Shown: positions 46,401 through 56,740 of the stretch, piece by piece
Position numbering within the stretch: position 1 is the stretch's first letter
Layout: the number at the start of each line of letters is the position of its first letter
Assembly (NCBI GenBank): GCA_038098605.1
Contig: JAZDUA010000059.1
Location: forward strand, 620,001-684,000
DNA length: 64,000 nt
Direction: 5' to 3'
Source: Gryllus longicercus
Taxonomy: Eukaryota; Arthropoda; Insecta; Orthoptera; Gryllidae
Made by a program: the position numbers and the translations under genes
Notes under the pieces: model-generated
Database searches by the model: none
The model's input: the letters and a program-made list of their open reading frames with translations, nothing else
What the model was told of the DNA's origin: nothing

Positions 46401-49400
46401 TGATAATATTTTAGTTGATATGACTTGTAATTTTTTTCTTTCTGGATTTTGTTTCGAAACATCTTTATTTATTACAACCCACACTTTCCCAATTTGTAGG
46501 CAAGTGTGAGAATATGAGAGTATGTGAGTGAGTGTGAGATTTTATTCTTCCTTTGACAATTATCAAATGAACCTGAATGATGGCAGCACCAGATATGCCT
46601 GTGTTGTATCACTAATTTGAAGTTAAACAATGAACAAAGTCAACTGCTAGGATCTGACTAGAAATTGTCAGGATGTAAGAATAATAGGCTGTTTATACAA
46701 ACTATGCTCAATTTTAAATTTCACAAACTATGAAAGGAAATAACAAAAGTACCAAATATGCAAGAAAAAAGTGTAAATATGGAGCAATTGAAAAAAAATA
46801 TTCCAAAATGCATTATGCCTATATATTGCTGGGAAACAAGATGTGGGAAGCGCAGACATGCTTTAAAAAATAAAATTGCCAAGAATAATATATTAACAAA
46901 GTCTGGAATATCATTCAAGAAGTAAGAACATGCATTAAATTATAGCCTCATCTCTACTCATTACAAATCTCATTACTCCTCTATCTCTCTCATTACTCAT
47001 TGACTCAACAATTAACAACTGTGTTTCATACATCAACATGTCCCACCATTCAACATTTTTGTGGCATATTTGCATGCAAATTTCAGGGCTAAAAACATAA
47101 ATAAACTTCCTATCTCTGATTATGATACTTATTGGTTGAAAAGGAACTAAATGGAGATGTAACCAAATGTAATTTATAGATTACGAACTTAACAATTACC
47201 AGCCTTCAGCAAAAAGTGATATCTCGACTCACTTTGCTCATGATACAGAAGGCTAAAATAAGAATACGGATAGCAACAAACATTTGTGTAATGATTTCAT
47301 CAGAGAATATTTGGTCCTATGTTGTAAAACTATCAGAAACAATAAATATACTTCAGATTGAGGCTATATCTCTAATTACCCCCTATTTGAAGGAATAAAC
47401 TTTCTGTCATGAGAACACAAGGTATGGGTAATGACTGACTGAGCTCAAGAAAATGTGCCCAGATGACGAAAAACAATGTTTAGAATCACAAAAAAGGATG
47501 TCAAAGTAAAGACAAAGTTTGCACCAGATGTCAAAGAGAAATGAGACTAGAAACCTGATCAATACGATGACCATTGAAACAGAAACTAAAATCTAATATA
47601 TATTTCAGTCATATTAGATATTTATAATTAAACAGTACCAATAAGAAAATATGCTCAGCCAATATAATTGTTGTAATCAAATTTCTTTTCTTTAATAATA
47701 TTCAGTATAGTCTTATTACGCACCAGAAAATATGAGGAAAGATAAAGCTTAGGTATACAATTGCAAGTCAATGAGCAGGCAAATAAAAGAAATTGAATAA
47801 ATGAATGAAATGAAAATCATTGAATGTTGTTATAGAATTAATCAATTCATTCATTAAATTGTTATTGTAATGGAATCAATATACTGCTTAGTAAGATGGT
47901 TACATTTGAAATTGTGAAGTAATGCAGCTGGGAAAGCAAATCATATTACTGGTACCCATGTAAATTAGAAAATATAATATATAAAAAAATAAATAAAATA
48001 ATTTAACATTTAGGTCTTGGCAAGTTAATAAACAGAAATTGACAAGTGTTTAGCTCGTAATCGATATAACCAACTCTCCTGAATTATGAAAATACAGATG
48101 ATGATTGTGTACTAAATTACACTTGTAAACATGGGTTTTAACTGTGGTATTGGTAATTGATTTTTAATACAGTTTACAGTAGTTTTTTTGTTTTCAAATA
48201 CAAAAATTATATTTTTTTCCTAACAAAATCAATTATTATTTTAATTTATCGAAAAATAATTTATTTTAATTAGTCATTAGTTACTAAATATCTAGAGGTT
48301 ATTAAATCATCCTCATAATTTTTGTTGCGTTCAACTTTCAACAAATGCAAAACTCCACTTCTTTAACGAAAACATGTTATGAACTTTCCTTTGGGAATAA
48401 AGTAAGAGATCAAATAAGGGTCTGGGCGACAAATATTGTTTGTTTACTGTGTTCTAGGCACCTTCTTTCAGGGAAAAATGGGCAAACAAAACATTACATT
48501 TACAGTCAGTATGATTTTGAGGGGATACAAAGATCAATCTTCGCACTTATTTCTGTTAACAAACATGAAAAGAAGGAAGAAAAAAGAAAGATTCTTACGA
48601 CGTTACAACATTTTAACAAACCTGTTCATCTGAGGAACATTTATTGACACAATATAACTTAACAATCAAGTATGATATATAAAGTTATCCAAAAAACATT
48701 ATGAAATCCTTGGTTTCAATCTGGAGGGTGAGCTCTTCTTCAAAAGAATATGAAGTTTTTAATTGTAATCATTCTTCTGCATTAAAATTACTATTTTTCT
48801 GAAGAAAATGTCTTAGTGTTTTGTAATGATATTTCTTCTCTTATTAGACAGATATCGTCATAAACATAGCCTACGAAATGGTGCTTATTCATTGATTCCT
48901 TTAGCTAATCTCAAGGATGTGCTTCTGCTTAATAGCAAAAAGTTTCTATTAGTATCCAGAATCAAATCTGCTTTTATGAAAGAAGGTTAAGGAAACTTTA
49001 AATTTATATTGGAAAACCTTCTTATTGATTGAATATTTGTAGAAAGAATGAATTATATGTGGTGAAATGAAAGTAAATACACTTACTATTTTTCTGCAAC
49101 TTAGTTACACAAAGAACTGAAATAATGGGAAGAATAAAAGAGTTGATTAGAAAAGAAAGACCTGAGCGTAACGCATCTATTCCCGGATGGAAAATGGGAA
49201 ACATGCTGGGAGAAATCCTAAAAATGTGTACCTATTTGTTTTACATACTGAACTAGGATTAGGATGCATTAGTACTGTCAATGCCTCTGGCACAATGTCC
49301 TTTGGACAATGGACAGAAGTTTGCTAAGTTTAGTGATGCAAAATTTAAATAAGGTGTATCTACGTGTCCATAAATACTGTCACTGATGCATGATGAAAAG

Positions 49401-51750
49401 ATTGAGTAGAGTTCAACTACTAACCAACAAAAGGTTAGCATGGTAAGTAGTAGCTGAGCAAGCAGCTTGACCAACATAAAATTTTATATAGAATTTTGAG
49501 AAATCGAAAGATGGAAATAGTGATGATATTTTAAACACAAATTATAATTTTAAAAAGAATTATTATAATGAAGACTTCCTGAACTCGAAAATAAATTTCT
49601 GCCTGAAAATTCTATGCACATTAAATGATTATCAAGTATTCTTACATTAGATACAAGAGAAGTGGTGTGAAAGCAAATTGAATTCTAATACGCTGGCCGA
49701 CTATTCTTGGACTTTCAAGAAACATGTTCCAAAGGCAAAATGTAGCAGAAAACTGTTATTTCTGACACTCTTGGTGTGACAGAATGTTTGAATATTGTGC
49801 AGTTCAGAGTGTAGGAAGTACTCGTTGAAATTACAAACTGCTGGAAACATATGAGCTCATATCTCATATATAAACTTGGAAGAAAAAATGCTATATTTTC
49901 AATTTTATATTATCCTTCAGAAACCAAAGCTTTGTTTCTTTGTCCCCAGTGATATCAATGATTGTGAAAATGTTAGATATTGATGTGGGCAGTTATTATT
50001 TGCTAAAAGTTAATAACTATTTTTACTGTTATCCATTACTCATATTGTGTATTGTTTTTACAGAATTATTTAATTTTTTATTTTTCTCAAACCAGGAAAA
50101 AGATTTGTTTGAGTCTTAAGTGAGAAAATGAGACACTATTTTTACAAAGTAACAATAAATAAATACCTTGGGAATTGAAAAATATTCCCAAGACGAATAA
50201 ATATATTCTAATTAAAGTTTGATAAATATATTCAAAAATCGATATTAGAAATGTTAAAAATATTGAGTCAAGTTGAAAATATAATAAAGATAGATAAAAT
50301 AAAGTAAACTTTGAATTGGACATATTAAATGGGAAAGCCAAATAACTTAATTTTGAGTATTAGCTGTATAACAAGAATAATGCCTTGCACAGATACAGAC
50401 TTGACACACACAGAAGTTGTTAGTAAATATAAGATAATCATTTAATTATAAATAATAAACAAACAAATAAGTAGTTTCATACAAATCCTAGGCCTTAAAA
50501 TGACAAGCACTGTCTACAGGCACTCGCAGTGGCACCAACTATTACCGATTATTAATTATTTCAAGAAAGTTGTGGATTGCTTAGTCAGAAAGAAAAGTTG
50601 AGAAGATTGGCAATTTTTTTTAAAGTTAATGTGAATAAAATAGTGTGGGATTAGACGCACTAAAACATTTTTAGGCAAGTGCTCTGTCTTATCGCAGTTT
50701 AAGTTAATACCGCCTGAAACTACTACCACGAATATTTTAGCAATATACACCTGATTCTGAGGTCCAAACAGCATATAATTAGCAAGAGCAACTTCATTAT
50801 TAAGCGTCTGTTCGCATGCAGGATATCTCTCTTACCTTGCACGGCGTCAGGGAAACATGAGGTGGGCTGTGTAGAAGCTCGTGAACTCTGGAACCGGTGA
50901 TGCCTGAAGGGCGGTCCTGCCCAGAGCACATCTCCAGCTACAACACAACGAAACCTTGTATTTCAATTGGCAGCTAAAACTTTCAACGACAAATAAATTT
51001 GCTCTAAAGCGATTTTCTCCTTCAATCACGGCCGTGTACCTGTGAGGGCGCAGGCTCGGGTACTCGGGCTTAACATCCTCGTTCACTGTCTAACAAATAT
51101 TTTTGACATTATATAATTTACGAATATTCGATTAGTAAATGGTAATTATGTAATGCCAATAATAAAATTAACTGAGAACCCGATGTACCTCTCACTATCG
51201 GGGGAATTTTGTCCTCCATATTTGCGCGTCACTGCGTACATACGATGGCGACGCATAGCATTGCGTTTACAAGATGGCGACGCAGTCTCGAATAAGAATT
51301 TTTGAGCGCTAAAGCGATATTCATATTTATTTATTTATTTATTGAAAATATGCTATGTAATGAATGTTATAAGATGTTAAAACACTAGGAAATACATTTT
51401 TAAATGGAAAGCCAATTTGATAGTACCTACTTCTACTTGCTTAACTATCGAAAGCTCGGTACCTAGGCCTACTTGCCACAAAACCATATTTTCAAAACTA
51501 TGTACGTCTTCTCGATCAAAAAAGGAATATTCTATTATGAAACGATATCATTATATCGTTCTCATTTCTTTGCACACATAGCAATACCACGTTAATTTTC
51601 GAGAATGCAAAGTTTAAACACTGAGCGTTAAGGCAAGTTACGCCGAAGTATGCATGAAAATAGCGAATTGGTATACTCATGATTCTAGAACCTAACTAAC
51701 ATCAGTATAGTATATTCAATTACCTCGCTAACACTTCCTGACTGAACCAT
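37376..51750 (-). CDS. divergent HIPK/DYRK-like protein kinase, 10 exons, 516 aa
   Basis: I joined ten exons by GT-AG splice sites and kinase homology: 51750..51724, 50937..50836, 41694..41590, 41313..41200, 40627..40349, 39596..39504, 39134..38916, 38491..38099, 37785..37630 and 37438..37376 (stop TGA). Every exon length is a multiple of three and all junctions are phase 0. Residues 1-195 are Ser/Pro/Ala-rich. The kinase domain starts at about Tyr196, with the glycine loop LGQGVYGQV, Lys225 in ALKAL, alpha-C Glu240, catalytic loop HLDIKPDN (Asp321, Asn326), DFS at 344-346, YRAPE at 365-369, and DVWSVGC (Asp381). The C-lobe ends in RITPADALEHQFF. YRAPE with an AEL..PLYP segment indicates the CMGC group; the long stretch before FRQLLIRML resembles HIPK. 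DFG is DFS, and the HIPK activation-loop STY is STR (357-359). Kinase assignment is firm; HIPK-like is inference. Exon 1 and the start codon are the least certain parts. Confidence 0.8.
37630..37785 (-). CDS. kinase exon 9 (residues 445-496)
   Basis: The exon has 52 codons from ATTCCAG to AAC|GTAAGG, starting ECSAVEGCPS and ending FRQLLIRMLQAQN. The latter matches the start of kinase subdomain XI (FxxLLxxML). An intact copy of equal length with both splice sites is at 1817..1972. Confidence 0.8.
38099..38491 (-). CDS. kinase exon 8: catalytic loop to C-lobe (residues 314-444)
   Basis: The exon has 131 codons between TTTTCTAG and AGG|GTGAGT. It carries HLDIKPDNIM (catalytic loop), LVDFS (altered magnesium-binding motif), RWYRAPEV (CMGC-type P+1 loop) and DVWSVGC. 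It then continues with PLYPARSDAQLL and TFFRRTEGGGWTLR, which align in order with HIPK kinases. It is strongly CpG-rich. Broken copies are at 74..195, 2334..2861, 3058..3148, 15484..15524, 22840..22935 and 23518..23603. Confidence 0.88.
38916..39134 (-). CDS. kinase exon 7: alpha-C to hinge (residues 241-313)
   Basis: The exon has 73 codons from the CTGCAG acceptor to GAG|GTAATT. It contains the conserved-looking HHLLRMLETFQL, the hinge MEALDFDLEAFM, and the alpha-E helix with LRQVFWALRKLE. This exon has the most copies in the window (777..995, 16193..16408, 17153..17369, 23312..23517), and only this copy is open, full length and has both splice sites. Confidence 0.85.
39504..39596 (-). CDS. 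kinase exon 6 with ATP-binding lysine (residues 210-240)
   Basis: This 31-codon exon lies between TGGCAG and GAG|GTAAGT. It supplies the beta-2/beta-3 segment VFRCREVGSSRLLALKAL with Lys225 and ends with Glu240, a good candidate for the alpha-C glutamate that pairs with it. A decayed copy lies at 1367..1445. Confidence 0.8.
40349..40627 (-). CDS. kinase exon 5 with glycine-rich loop (residues 117-209)
   Basis: The exon has 93 codons between TTGCAG and CAG|GTACGA. The first 79 are low-complexity Pro/Ser/Ala. The last 14 (YQVLSTLGQGVYGQ) are the start of the kinase N-lobe. The exon stops inside the GxGxYGxV loop, and the loop Val is the first codon of exon 6. Confidence 0.8.
41200..41313 (-). 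CDS. kinase exon 4 (residues 79-116)
   Basis: The exon has 38 codons between CCCCAG and CAG|GTGAGC, from SEECVRSCPL to GGAPRQ. It is Cys/Ser-rich with no domain I recognise. Reading it in the phase set by exons 3 and 5 avoids the TGA that appears in another frame. Confidence 0.7.
41590..41694 (-). CDS. kinase exon 3 (residues 44-78)
   Basis: The exon has 35 codons between TTTGCAG and CAG|GTGAGC. It begins RRRLSSPLRSPPRAASSSSP and ends AIDEDWQ. The basic start and Ser-Pro pairs suggest a disordered tail with possible proline-directed phosphosites. Its high GC contrasts with the AT-rich introns on both sides. Confidence 0.7.
41695..50835 (-). other. kinase intron 2, 9.1 kb, AT-rich
   Basis: This is the interval between exons 2 and 3. 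It contains only short, low-complexity open frames in both strands. None has a recognisable motif. I could not identify transposon proteins, terminal repeats or RNA genes in it. Ancient repeats are likely but unproven. Confidence 0.6.
50836..50937 (-). CDS. kinase exon 2 (residues 10-43)
   Basis: The acceptor is TTGTAG and the donor AAG|GTAAGA. The exon has 34 codons, starting LEMCSGQDRP and ending VSLTPCK. The Ser/Pro-rich composition continues into exon 3 across a phase-0 junction. An internal ATG at 50931 is a possible alternative start. Confidence 0.65.
51042..51090 (-). other. possible cryptic or poison exon in kinase intron 1
   Basis: A 46-base segment is bounded by a TTAGACAG acceptor and a CAG|GTACAC donor. 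Spliced after exon 1, it would place TGA as the next codon, ending translation after nine residues. It also contains an ATG in another frame. It could be an alternative 5' UTR or regulatory exon, or chance. Confidence 0.3.
51244..51284 (+). promoter_or_regulatory. two GATGGCGACGCA motifs (YY1-like)
   Basis: The 12-mer GATGGCGACGCA occurs at 51244..51255 and 51273..51284. The second is preceded by AA, giving AAGATGGCGAC, close to the known YY1/Pho core (GCCAT). Both lie in kinase intron 1, so they could be promoter-proximal binding sites. Confidence 0.3.
51724..51750 (-). CDS. kinase exon 1 (start codon, residues 1-9)
   Basis: The ATG at 51750 has A at -3 and G at +4, a good Kozak context. 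Nine codons (MVQSGSVSE) end at a GAG|GTAATT donor. The exon was chosen because it joins exon 2 at phase 0 without a stop. Without it, translation could begin at the ATG at 50931 inside exon 2. Confidence 0.5.
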
Positions 51751-51900
51751 AGTGAATGTAGATAGCTGGAACGGTGACGTCGTCTCGTCTTCAGGACAGG
51801 AACCCAAATGAACGAGACGCTAATGACTATTTCCTGGCTCCTTGCCCACGGGCCGTGATTGGTCAGCGATAACGCCTCACTGGCGGTTCTTCCCTCACCC
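51751..51900 (-). promoter_or_regulatory. putative promoter of the kinase gene
   Basis: About 110 bases upstream of the start codon there is an inverted CCAAT box (ATTGG at 51858..51862). A CRE-like TGACGTCG is at 51775..51782. The stretch is more GC-rich than its surroundings. No TATA box is evident. The transcription start cannot be placed from sequence alone. Confidence 0.35.
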
Positions 51901-53021
51901 CCTTTTTTTAGCGCGTCCTAATCTCCTACCCATAACCCATCGCATATATATCCATCCAATTCTATTTCAAATAAATGCAGGTACGAAATTAAATCAGATT
52001 CAACCTTGCCAGAAACACGATATATTCCACAGGAATAAAAAACAAGTGTAATTTCCACTATTAATAGAGTAATTTTTCTAAATGGAACCTAATTAGAGTT
52101 AACCATTAAGGAATCCTCAACCGCAATGTTAGTTGTAATTTTAATATTAGTTAAAAGGTCTATAATTATTTAATGATTGAAATGTAAACTGAACTTAAAA
52201 ATAAAAAAAACCTTTTTCTGATTTTTGCTTCCCGAAATTCTGACGATGTTTCCTACTCATGCATTCGTCACTACCTAAAGAGTGCAGCAGTGGTCATTCC
52301 AATATTCCAAAGAGAGGCCATTTTCTGCAGGTCGAACCAACGACACTACTTGTATAGAGAACACGATTTTAACAATTAAAATGTGGGTTTTACAAATTAA
52401 ACTTAAATTTTTATTGTCATATATAAATATAACAATAAAAAGTTTGTTAATAAGATTTCATTATCCTCGCTTTTAGGCTACATTTCGTGGATGAAAAGTT
52501 ATGGATTTAGGCGAATTATTCATCTACTTTCATTATTTTTAGGCCCTTTACTTAAAATTTTTGACGTGTGGGCTCTATAAAATTTCATTGTTTTTCTTTT
52601 ACCAGCTGTTTTCTATTTTCTTCCTACCAGCTACAAATAACTCAAAGAAGTTATTGAATTCTATATTTCTTACTTTTTTTTGTCCGAAAATATGTTGTTT
52701 TTGCTTCTTGATCTGTAAGTGTAATTACTGCTTATTTTTCTCTCTCATAATTCTATTTATTTTTTTACATAGTAAATGCTGTTAAAAATTCCAATTAAAT
52801 TGCTTGTAAGTATAATTTTACATTTCTCCTTAGTTGCCGAATTTCTGATCCACACATAACAATTACAACAATTAATTAATTGATGTTTTTAAGTAAATTT
52901 TATTTCTTTATGTTGTTTTGGTTCTTCAATATGAGCATTGACGCTTAACTCGTCTGATCTTTCTAAACTGACATACCACCATTGTATATATTTCATTGCA
53001 TTGAATGTGTATTAACATTTA
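51901..53021. other. AT-rich upstream flank of the kinase gene
   Basis: Nothing coding is recognised between the kinase promoter and LINE B. Confidence 0.5.
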
Positions 53022-53206
53022 ACTCCACTTTCTCCAACTACCTCCTCACCTTTCTTCTCTTCAGCCCCTTTACCTACTTCCACACTTCCTACTCCCCGTC
53101 CCATCCGTACATATAACTTCCGCTGCAACTGAAAACCCACTCCTGTTTATAACCTGTATCATCAAACATCGGTAGGAAAGCAAACAACACACAAAAATAA
53201 AACTAT

Positions 53207-56111
53207 TTGCACATTCTTCACCAAAATGTACAGTCTCTGAAAAATAAACTCACTGATGTAGAAATATTACTTGAGGAGAAACTCAACCATATTTCAGTAT
53301 TGTGCTTCACAGAACACTGGCTAACTAAAGAACAATTAGATAACACATATATACCAGGTTTCTCTCTAGCCAGTAGCTCATGTCGAAATATTAACAATGC
53401 ACATCATTCATATGGTGGGACATGCGTTTTTATTAAAAATACAATTAGTTTTGTACCCTACACAAATCACACTCATCTTGTAAAAGAGAAAGACTTTGAA
53501 ATATCCATCACTGACTTAACAACAATAAAAACTTGGGTATTATGCACATATCGCAGCCCTGCTGGAAATTTGAAAACCTTTTTAAAAAATCTGGAAGTTA
53601 TTCTAACAATACTTCAAAAACGCAGACAGTATAAAACTATTCTTTGTGGTGACTTTAATATAAATTACCTGACACAATCCAGTAATGAAAATCTATTTAA
53701 AGACCTACTAAAATCATACAATTTACAAACAACCATAAATACACCTACACGAATATCCAAAAATAGTAGCACTGCAATAAATCAAATAAATTGATGCAAA
53801 TAACCATTGTTTTTCTGTTGCTACATTTAATACAGGTTTCAGTGACCACATTGCCCAGATCCTAACACTTCCAACAGAAACAAAAACCGCGGAACAGACA
53901 ACTTACAAAGAAATCTGTAACTATTCCCAAGGAAACATAATAAAATTTCAAAACTTGCTCAGATTTGAAAACTGGAATGAAGTATATAAGGCAACCGATA
54001 CAAATGATAAGTTTAACTCATTCATAAATATATACTTAAGACATTTCAATGCCATTTTCCCTCAAAAACTGAAAAAGATCCAAAATAAGAAAACTAAATC
54101 ATGGATTACCACAGGCATCAAAGTGTCATGTGAAAGAAAACGCAACATGTATAAAATACTAACAAATAACAAATGTAACTCAAACTTCATTTCATATTAC
54201 AAAACATATAATTTGATCCTAAAAAAAGTAATCAAACAACCAAAAATTATAACAAATGATAAGTACATTGCAATTGCACGTAATAAAACAAAAGCCATAT
54301 GGGACATTTTTAAAAAGGCTACAGCATCAACTAATAATAACAAAAAAAACATAGAGCTCCACTACAAAAGCGAAACTGTACAAGACCCACAAGAAATAGC
54401 TGATATATACAATGAACACTCTTCACAAATTAGTAATAAGTTAATCTCTCAACACTCTCTAAACAATAAAACACACCAAACAAACACTAATATTACACAA
54501 ATTGTAAATTTCATATTTTTATATGAAACCACCCCCTCTGAAATTTTTAAAATCATTGGACAAATGGAGAATAAATTCTCAGCAGGCATGGACAACATTC
54601 CAGATTTTCTTATTAAACACAGTGCTCCATGTATAGTGCAACCACTCTCTCACATCTGCAATTACTCTCTAAAATCAGGCATATTTCCAGATATATTCAA
54701 AACAGCAAAAATTAAACCATTGTTTAAAAAGGGCAATAGTTGTGTCACAATGAACTACAGGCCTATTTCCCTGTTATCAGGATTTTCAAAAATTCTGGAG
54801 AGACTTTTCAATGATAGACTCCAACAGTTTCTCAATGCAAATAATGTCCTTACAAATGCACAACATGGCTTCAGGAGTAATAGATCCACAGACACAGCCA
54901 TCTTCTCCTTTTTAAATGACATACTTGCTGCACTAAATCAGAAGGAAATTCCCATTGGCATTTTCTTAGATTTGTTAAAAACCTTTGACATCATTGACCA
55001 TCATATACTTTTAAGGAAACTAGAAATGCTAGGGATTCGAGGCATTGCAGGCCAATGGAGGCAATATTCATCAAACCGTAGACAAATAGTTGCCCTCCAA
55101 CACACTAAAGAAAACCAACTCTCCTCATACTACTCCTGTCCTCAAATAATAAATTGTGGAGTCCCGCAAGGATCCATCCTTGGGCCAATACTATTCCTTA
55201 TATACTTAAATGACATGCTTTTGGCTTTAAGGAACAACAAAATAATTTTGTTTGCAGATGACACAAACATCATCATCAAAGCAAAAACACAAGAATCATT
55301 AGAAAAAGAATCTCACAAAACTTTGCAAGCACTAGTAAAATGGTTTCAAGACAACAAACTCATCATAAACACCAGCAAGACAGTCTCTCTAAATTTCATG
55401 AATCCTCGATCTAAAGAAAAACTCTCACAGCATTTGCTCATAAACAATAACCCTGTAACGATATCTCATGAAACTACCTTCCTCGGACTAACAATTCAAG
55501 AAAACCTAAAATGGAACACTCACATCTCAAATCTTAACAAGAAGCTCAGCAAATCTTGCTATGCCCTATACACCCTCAGGTCAAGCTCCAACATTGAGAC
55601 ACTTTGAACAATGTATTTTGCAAATGTGCACTCACACCTAAAATATGGAATAATATTCTGGGGAAATGCCCTTGAAAGCACTCGCACATTCATTATCCAA
55701 AAAAGAATACTGCGAACATTGACCAGCACTCATAAGCTGGAGTCTTGCAAACCCTTGTTTATTAAACTAAGGATTCTTCCTCTACCATGCATGTACATAT
55801 TTGAAATAGTGGTCTTCACAAAGAAAATTCTCATGGAAAACAAAGATACTTTTACTTTAAATTCTGGTGTACATAACTACAACACCCGTCAAAAGGATAA
55901 CCTACACGTTCCCCACTCTGAAACTACACTTTATCAAAAAAGTACCCTAATAGAGGGCATTACACTTTACAACAAACTAGGCAATGATATCAAAGACATA
56001 AACACAATTCATACATTTAAAAGTAAATTGAAAGCTTTCCTGCTTAACAACATGTTCTACAGTGTAAAGGAATTTTCAAATTACAACATTTCCCTTAAAA
56101 AATATAAATAA
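53207..56111 (+). pseudogene. LINE B ORF2 (endonuclease-reverse transcriptase), two lesions
   Basis: Endonuclease motifs: HQNVQSLKNKL, FTEHWL, TYRSPAGN, LCGDFNINYL, and GFSDHIAQ after the first lesion. RT motifs: NYRPISLLSGFSKILERL, LDLLKTFDIIDH (A), NCGVPQGSILGPILFLIYLN (B), ILFADDTNI (C). The tail has KRILRTLTSTHKL and NYNTRQKDNLHVPH. Compared with LINE A there is a 2-base deletion near 53785 (frameshift) and one in-frame TGA at 55605. Otherwise the frame is open for about 720 codons. Confidence 0.88.
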
Positions 56112-56329
56112 ATAAGAATTTCTTATTCCATTAGACTTTCTGTTTCATGTGATCTGTTTCAAATTGAAGCAAAGAAAAAAGAACTGCATATCACATCCTG
56201 TGAAATAGAAGGAGAATAGAAGAAGAAAAAAACTGGTCAAAACTTGCCTCCTCACCATTTCAAGTTATAAATATAGAATGTACTACTATTGTTAAATTTG
56301 ATGTAGTTGCAAACATAATTGATATGTAT

Positions 56330-56480
56330 TATTAATGTAATTATTATAATTAATGCAATTATTGTTATTAATGTAATTATTATTATTAATGTAATTATTA
56401 TTATTAATGTAATTATTATTATTAATGTAATTATTATTATTAATGTAATTATTATTATTAATGTAATTATTATAAGTAGT
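56330..56480. repeat. 18-base tandem array (TAATGTAATTATTATTAT)
   Basis: There are seven or eight imperfect units in a row in the 3' UTR of LINE B. The corresponding place in LINE A (9331..9375) is a plain ATT microsatellite with one TAATGTA unit. Confidence 0.85.
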
Positions 56481-56740
56481 AGCATTAAAATATATTGAAA
56501 TGTTAATTATTAGCAGATAATTTATCTACTGTATAATATCTTAATTAACTGTAACAAGTATTGTATTTCTAGGCCAATGACCCCATCTCAATCAGGTTTT
56601 GTTCAGTTTCTCTGGTCCTTTGAGCAAATGCTGAGATGGCCCCTTGTTTGCCCCTGAACAGTAATATAACTTTGCGCTCTCCACACAAGGCATCGTATTG
56701 ACTTGTCATGCACGATTGTAATTGTATATGTGACTCAAAA

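Larger units (their letters stand above)
53022..56740 (+). mobile_element. LINE B, near-copy of LINE A, 5'-truncated
   Basis: Similarity to LINE A starts at CTCCACTTT (53022), inside or just after ORF1. ORF2 follows (53207..56111), then a 3' UTR with an 18-base tandem array (56330..56480) and a block shared with the LINE tail at 35290. It ends at an ATTAT-rich microsatellite from about 56738. It is the better preserved copy of the pair. It sits 1.3 kb upstream of the kinase gene in the opposite direction. Confidence 0.85.
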
